Shown here one piece after another: positions 58,279 through 64,000 of a DNA stretch of 64,000 bases (position 1 is its first letter; each line of letters opens with the position of its first letter). Position numbers and translations under genes: made by a program. Location: positions 207,751 to 271,750 of the forward strand of contig CH002675.1 in NCBI GenBank assembly GCA_000149265.1, in the 5' to 3' direction. The stretch is from Ciona savignyi. Its lineage: Eukaryota; Chordata; Ascidiacea; Phlebobranchia; Cionidae. Under the pieces are notes generated by a model, which had not been told where the DNA came from, did not search any database, and saw nothing but the letters and a program-made list of their open reading frames with translations.

Positions 58279-59091
58279 AACCGTATAGAATAGTCAAGAA
58301 AGGCGCATTTGTCTACCCAGAGTGCCTTAATTATATCCGTTTCACATTACCGTTTATAGTTACGTCATATTCACTTTTAAACTCGCTATACACGCCCATT
58401 CGTTCCTTATGTTGAATGTTTTATTTTGCATTGCAAGCCAAGGTTATATTAGCACCCTTCTCCACGATATATAAGTTTGGTCCGTATCTTGTACCACGCT
58501 AACCTTCCGAAACATCAATGGTATGCGTCTTCACATACAATGCTTTTGCAAGGTTCATAAAAATCAGCAATAGTGTTTAAAATACACAGAAATATTTTCC
58601 CCAAATTTGAATAAATTTTATATTTTTTAAATGGTGGAATTTATGTATACATACACTAATTATAGTTATCGCTGTTATATTTCAAATTGGTGATAAAGTC
58701 ATTCAGATTGTCAAAATAATGTTGAGTGATGCTGTACGGACCGACCACATTGGCGCGATGGAATATAAAGAGCAAAGAACTAGCTTTTGAAACTGACCGA
58801 CTGCCCGCGGTATGATAAGTACCTTATCTAATCCTTTCAACAATTGCTGTATTAAGTTCGTCCTAAGTGAATCCGTACATTTATTTCTCTGTATGGCAGA
58901 ACCACGATAATAACTGTATGTGTAGGTTTGCTAAATACGCCTACGATGTCAAATTTTCTGCTCGCGTGCCTAATTATCCAAAGTATAATTTACGCTACTA
59001 TTTGCCATATAGCAAGAACTATAAAAAAAATTAAAAAGCGAAACCTATAGTCTTGCGCACTCGAAATCGTGGAGGTTCTGAAGTCTCATTA

Positions 59092-59224
59092 TGACGTCAC
59101 AATCCCACGAGTAAGTTACAACAAACACGCGTTAAAGGTGATCTTTTGTTACGTTGTCGTTATGTGGTAAATTGGAATGCAATTTTATCGATAACTGTCG
59201 GCAAACCGCTCTTGCGTATATAAG
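59092..59224 (+). promoter_or_regulatory. Candidate promoter: CRE plus TATA box
   Basis: A perfect TGACGTCA (59092-59099) lies about 120 bp upstream of TATATAAG (59217-59224). A start near 59250 would give a first exon ending at CATCTTG|GTAAGC near 59330, with only a very short ATG frame inside. No downstream coding exon was recognised, so the gene is hypothetical. Confidence 0.3.
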
Positions 59225-59330
59225 TCGTTTGTGTTATTGAGCGCGGAATCACCAACTAGATCAATTCAGTGCATTGCGCAAAACAAAAAACAAATCTTCC
59301 GGTCATATGTATTTATACACACGTCCATCT

Positions 59331-62300
59331 TGGTAAGCGTGCTACATGTCTATTTCCAAAATCCTGTCCATTTGGATCCACAAATTAAAGCATACTTAAA
59401 CACACAGGAAATTGTAACGAGGTATGTTGGAGTAGATCTGTAGATAAAGATACTAAGGTTTAATTGAGCAAGAAACGCCTACGCGCCCAAACCAGCGAAA
59501 ACAAATTTTACAATACGTCAGCAGATAAAATGCGCTCATAACGAATCGGAAACATTAAAGTGCTGACTCGATATATATTGCGACATTAAATTATAGGGTT
59601 ACCGAGAGGAATGTACAATCCCCTTAAGAATTACGAACGTTGATGCCAATTTTAAATATTTCTGTCTCGGAAATAAAAAAAACAGTCGGTATGATGCTAT
59701 GTGACCACGTACCAACTGGCAACCCAAATGCCTGCATGTGGGTTAAGGTTATTGACAGACCTCTCACCAATATCGTCTATTCAGTTGCCAGGTATACGTT
59801 TGTCGAGTGCATGGTCCGACTTACATACCCCACAGGGCATAGTTGTTCATCGAGTAAATGACTGTTATGACGCTACAAACCAATAGTGAGTATGTTCTAT
59901 TGCATGGATGGTTTCTGAGACTCCAACCACGCCTATTTACTTAACGAGTTGTGCTTTTTAATGATAGTAGGGGTCGTTTAGACAATTTTCTATAAGTTCT
60001 ATAAACCCCCAATACCACATGAGGTGCAGTCAAGAGAACGGCATATATGTTGGGATGGGTCAGGTGTATTGTTTCACCTGGGGTCTCATAATATATGTAG
60101 GCGGCACAACGGCAGTGAACCACACCACGGAGGTAGCAACAAGACCCAACGAAAATAGAATTATTGTGTATCGTGAATACAGGTCAAATAATTCGAATCG
60201 CTTCTAAATTATCAAAATTTCTCCTTGTCGAGTCTTCGGTCACAGTTTTTATTAAAGGGTTACTTAATATTACGGATCAAACAATTCCAATAGCGTTGAT
60301 ACTGAAACAAATATTCTGTAATACAACGAACAAATTATTTTTGCTCAATAAAATTAGGTCGCGTAAAAGGAAAAACTAAAAGTTTATTATACAGATAAGT
60401 GTGCGATAGTCGGTATCAAAGAACCGATATTAATAACGCATGTGTTCGTATGGTAGTATAATAAATTAGATTGGTTGCATGTGTCATTTAAATGTAGACC
60501 TAATCACCACCAACAAATGCGTTAGTATACCACGCGATTTGTCGCTATGTGAGGATGCTTGGATATAGATGTATTTACAGCCCGTGGATGGGAGAAAGGT
60601 AGAAGCTGTAATATAGAAATGTCGTCACGTGTTTGTTCGAAAACGCATAACCCCACTTTGTCTTCCTGTGACGATGTAGGCCTACAGCAGATTAATTTGC
60701 TTTAAAATTGTGGTCGAGGGTTCGTTCGCATCACAAATTTCTTTCAAGAAATAAATCCGATCTTAACTTTTTCTTCGCTTGGTTGGTAATGAATTGTTTT
60801 GTGAATGTGTTCGTCAAAAAAAGAATAATGTATTCAGTATAGAGATACGTACAATCAATCGTTGTTTTTGCAACTTTTGATGGAATGCTTATTTTTAGTG
60901 GTGGAGAGCAGTGGCCTTATAATCTCAAAATTGAAGCGGTGGCTTTGGCACCTATAAAACCCACTACTGGCAATGTCAATAATAGGGTAGTTTCTTCATG
61001 TTTTATTACCATGAATGGAAAAATCGTCAGTTTAAAATCTGCAACAATTTGGCTGAAAGGCAAACTCACTTACCCATTAAGCTTTTCGGCAGAACAAATA
61101 CAACACAATTTAAATAATATCCCAAAATCAAAGCCTATAACAGGTGCCAGATCAACCAAACAGGAGAATTTACACGAGCGACGGACGTCAGTGTAGTGTA
61201 AAAATACTATTAAAGCAGAGAGACGAGAGGACCACTTGATTTTGAGTCTGGTTTGTTGTGTAATCAAATAACCCACGACTACAAATAATTTAAATTGATT
61301 GATACGAGTACCACTCCTGGTTTATAAGTATTTTTGTTTTTATAATTTTTTTAATGTTTGTACATTTATTAAAATAATATACACTAAAACATACAATTAA
61401 TGAACTTTCCAAGCAAAATGTGTCTACATATATTTTAACGGGGTTTTACATCAAAATGAGCAAAATTAATATGCACTTTTGATTCAGCAGTTATGAGTTA
61501 TCGTGAACACGACACCGACTTTGGAAACTGTGACATTTTAACTTTTTTTTGTTAAATAGTTTATACTTGACAGTAGATAAATTACACCTTTAAGCTTGTT
61601 TTCATCATTACAGTCCGCGCATGGATTCTATTCAAAGGATTTTAACTTAAAATGGGTTTGCAACACGACCAAATAATCTACTATGATGGACCTGGGAAAA
61701 AATAAAACCGCAGGTCTTTCTACTGGTTCAGTGCGCACGAAAGACCTAATCTGCCACTCGAAATTTTTCACTTGTCCAGCTTTCTGCTACATTGTATGCA
61801 TTCATTATTCAATGCTTTCATTATTAATGTTGTGGTCGCATGCGTTTAATTCTAAAACGTAACACAGTGAGTGCCCTTGATTTCGTACCAACAGAATGAT
61901 AAAAAGACGGGGTTGAGTTCATCTTACAGTATTTAAGATATAAGAAGCTCACTTTGCCGGATTGCATTTCGTATTTTGCGATTTCGCGGTTTCGTTTATC
62001 TTTTAAAACCTCGTGAAAAGCTGTCTGTCAAAACAGAAGTTCAATTTAAACATTAAAATTTAATCTTGGCCAGTTTTCATAGGCGATTCGAAGTTCTGCC
62101 GCCAAAAACTGCACGCACAAGACATTAGAAATCCGACAAAATTGGAGCTTATATTCAGGTGGTTGATGGTAAAACCTTTGTGCTGGTTTGCTAATATCCG
62201 TTTCAAGCGGCCGTAGTATTAGACATGTTTACATTTAAAAGGAAATAGCCTAGCTAAAACTAATATAAACATATGACTTACAGCAGCTTAGTAATGATAC

Positions 62301-63505
62301 GCTAGAAAATGTAAATTCAGAAGCGTCACACAAACTTACACTTTTTATTATGTTACATTTCGGATTGTTACTCAATTCTATCTTCAATCAATGGAATATT
62401 AAATATACAGTAGTTTCATTTTAAAACGTCCCTGTACGGAAAGTATGGTATCGGGCAGATAATGCTTAATAATATTTCGAAAAGGGTCATGTGACGTATT
62501 CGACCAAAAAAAATTATGTTGTTTAAAGCATAAGTTTGAGACACTTGCATTAGCGTATCGCATTTCTTAAAAAGTACCGAATATTTGCATATAGTATATA
62601 TCTTCAGGCATTCGGGAACTTTTAATTTGTCCTGCTCAAAACACTCTTATCCTCTGAATTCCTGCAAAGCTCATCAAGGGCACACGAGATGTATATCAAA
62701 CGCTAACCAACCAAAATGACCGATTTTGTCCAGTAATCCGTTAAACAGTGGAACTACTAGATTCATTGCATTTGTAGATATATGTCAACGATTGCTTCGC
62801 ACCAAACGAATATAAATGCTAAACAATCATAAAATACTTTTCTTAAGCAAACACAAGACGGCCATCGACGAAATACTATGCTCTACCTATGTGCTAGATT
62901 ACAAGAGAATTATTCTGGTTAGGTCGTCTTGTTTTAATTCTTGCCTGTACTTTTAAAAGACCACCAACGTCGTATTTAACAGTTCAAAATGTATTATGTT
63001 TCAGTGATTTGCACTCGCAGTAAAAATGCAAGGATATTATTTGGTAATGCATTGTCAACAAAACATCGGAACTTTTCGTAAAATTTGTCTTCAATGGAGG
63101 TACGGATGAGAAATTCAAACCAAACAATGCTTTCTATTAGGTCAAAGGAAAGGATATTTTTAAGCAATGTGCAAATATGAGTTGTGTGGAAATGCGGCAA
63201 GTTTTGTTTGTTTTTAGAAGAATTTTTGAAACAAAACAGATTTGAGATGTCGTGTGTATGAACTACCCGGACGTTGATTCGTCGGTTCAGGTTATTGCAA
63301 TTTAAGGTATAAAAGGCACTACAATGTTTCTCAGCAAAGACGCATATGTGCGAACACCTTTCACTTATTCCGTTTTGTTTTAACGCAAACTAAAAAAACA
63401 AATTCAACGTATTTACACTAGAAACAAAAAATAAAAGTCAAAACAAATTTAACGTTCGTAAATAACAACTATTTCCTGATTAATATCGAATGCCAACGCG
63501 ACAAA
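59331..63505. other. No recognisable gene
   Basis: Contains ORFs of 60-103 codons, the longest at 60885-61196 (SGGEQWPYNLKIEAVALAP), without signal peptide, recognised domain or convincing splice context. No repeats of the families found elsewhere were seen. Confidence 0.45.
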
Positions 63506-63509
63506 ATTG

Positions 63510-63680
63510 TGACGTCACAATATTCAGTGACGTTGTCTAATCTTTGACGTCATTCAAATTCATGTTTAAGACGCCTATAAAAATGACTTAACGCACCAGG
63601 CAATATAAGGAGTTGATAGAAACTGAATACTAATACATCACAATACGCTCTATGAAGTCATTACTATATGTATGACGTCA
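63510..63680. promoter_or_regulatory. CRE cluster with TATA box
   Basis: Perfect TGACGTCA at 63510-63517, 63545-63552 and 63673-63680, plus a half site TGACGT at 63528. TATAAAAA at 63576-63583 is placed for a plus-strand start near 63605. The third CRE would then lie in the transcribed region, followed by a possible donor GAG|GTAAAG at about 63694. The last exon of the minus-strand gene begins only 37 bp further on. Confidence 0.45.
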
Positions 63681-63716
63681 CAAAGAGACAAGAGGTAAAG
63701 TGATCAGTAACAATAA

Positions 63717-63941
63717 CTACGAACTATCTTCATTTTCGATCGCATCTACGTTCAAATCAGTGCAGTCACGTTCAAATGACGTAACAGCGATAGTTTCCAT
63801 GGCAACGTCTTCCTGTTCAGCGGTCAAATCGTCCTCAGAAACGGGACCCTGACAGTCACTGGGAACATTGGAGCGCCCAACCCTTGTACAGCCGATGGAG
63901 AACATTATAGGCGGAGAATAACGCGAAACGACGGGTTTCAG
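63717..63941 (-). CDS. Probable last coding exon of an unidentified gene
   Basis: 75 codons including the stop, in phase 0 after a possible acceptor CTTTATTACTACGCAG at 63942 and up. The product starts LKPVVSRYSPPIMFSIG and is then Ser- and acid-rich with several Asp/Glu runs (SEDDLTAEQEDVAMET) ending ENEDSS. No stop interrupts it and its codon composition is less AT-rich than its flanks. A hydrophilic, acidic tail of this kind could be the cytoplasmic end of a receptor or a regulatory tail, but nothing identifies the family. The rest lies beyond the right edge. Confidence 0.4.
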   Translation of the reverse strand: MKPVVSRYSPPIMFSIGCTRVGRSNVPSDCQGPVSEDDLTAEQEDVAMETIAVTSFERDCTDLNVDAIENEDSS

Positions 63942-64000
63942 CTGCGTAGTAATAAAGCATTGTTACGAAAAGTATATTCAAAGCCGCAGTAACACTTTTT

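Larger units (their letters stand above)
55763..59090. other. No confident gene; SINEs and one microsatellite
   Basis: Holds a SINE fragment at 56250-56355, the SINE at 56546, a CRE at 57631-57638 and a TA microsatellite at 58241. A 90-codon ORF at 57951-58223 is open but not recognised. Confidence 0.5.

Noticed and set aside
60885..61196. 103-codon plus-strand ORF
   Set aside because: No domain, signal peptide or splice context; length is unremarkable for chance in this much sequence. Left as unproven.

Overview
The window is metazoan nuclear DNA, AT-rich, with short multi-exon genes separated by repeat-filled DNA. Gene content (RPL10, V-ATPase subunit F, tryptophan 2,3-dioxygenase, an M13 peptidase, a FoxQ2-like forkhead gene), short introns, and many tRNA-derived SINEs and small palindromic MITEs suggest a tunicate of the Ciona type. 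The species is an inference; I could not search a database. All exon models were built by eye from splice sites, reading phase and family resemblance.

Region by region. 0-7.4 kb: minus-strand M13 (neprilysin/ECE-like) metallopeptidase whose C-terminal zinc-site exons lie off the left edge; one intron holds a perfectly bounded hAT MITE. 7.7-10.2 kb: a palindromic MITE, a telomere-like minisatellite and a ~336-bp tandem repeat. 11.4-14.8 kb: two exons of a minus-strand gene for an acidic protein, split by an intron carrying a very young gag-only LTR retrotransposon (LTRs differ at 1 of 295 positions). 14.8-21.2 kb: nothing recognisable. 21.3-24.1 kb: a two-exon gene for a small, basic, six-cysteine secreted peptide. 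24.3-37.2 kb: mostly repeats plus one intronless WD40 gene on the minus strand. 37.2-44.3 kb: tryptophan 2,3-dioxygenase on the plus strand, introns loaded with MITEs and a SINE. 45.8-50.9 kb: ATP6V1F (minus) and RPL10 (plus), head to head across about 320 bp.

The most notable locus is RPL10. Each of its four coding-region introns contains a C/D-box snoRNA-like element, arranged as two paralogous pairs (introns 1 and 4; introns 2 and 3), and the shared guides appear complementary to two conserved 28S rRNA segments. RPL10 exon 4 also carries an apparent frameshift in this assembly.

50.9-55 kb: a foldback element built from inverted minisatellites, a degraded tandem duplication and a pair of CRE palindromes. 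55.2-55.8 kb: an intronless FoxQ2-like gene. 55.8-63.7 kb: no confident gene, but the last 11 kb holds seven of the window's eight perfect TGACGTCA sites that I found. 63.7-63.9 kb: the probable last exon of a minus-strand gene that continues off the right edge.
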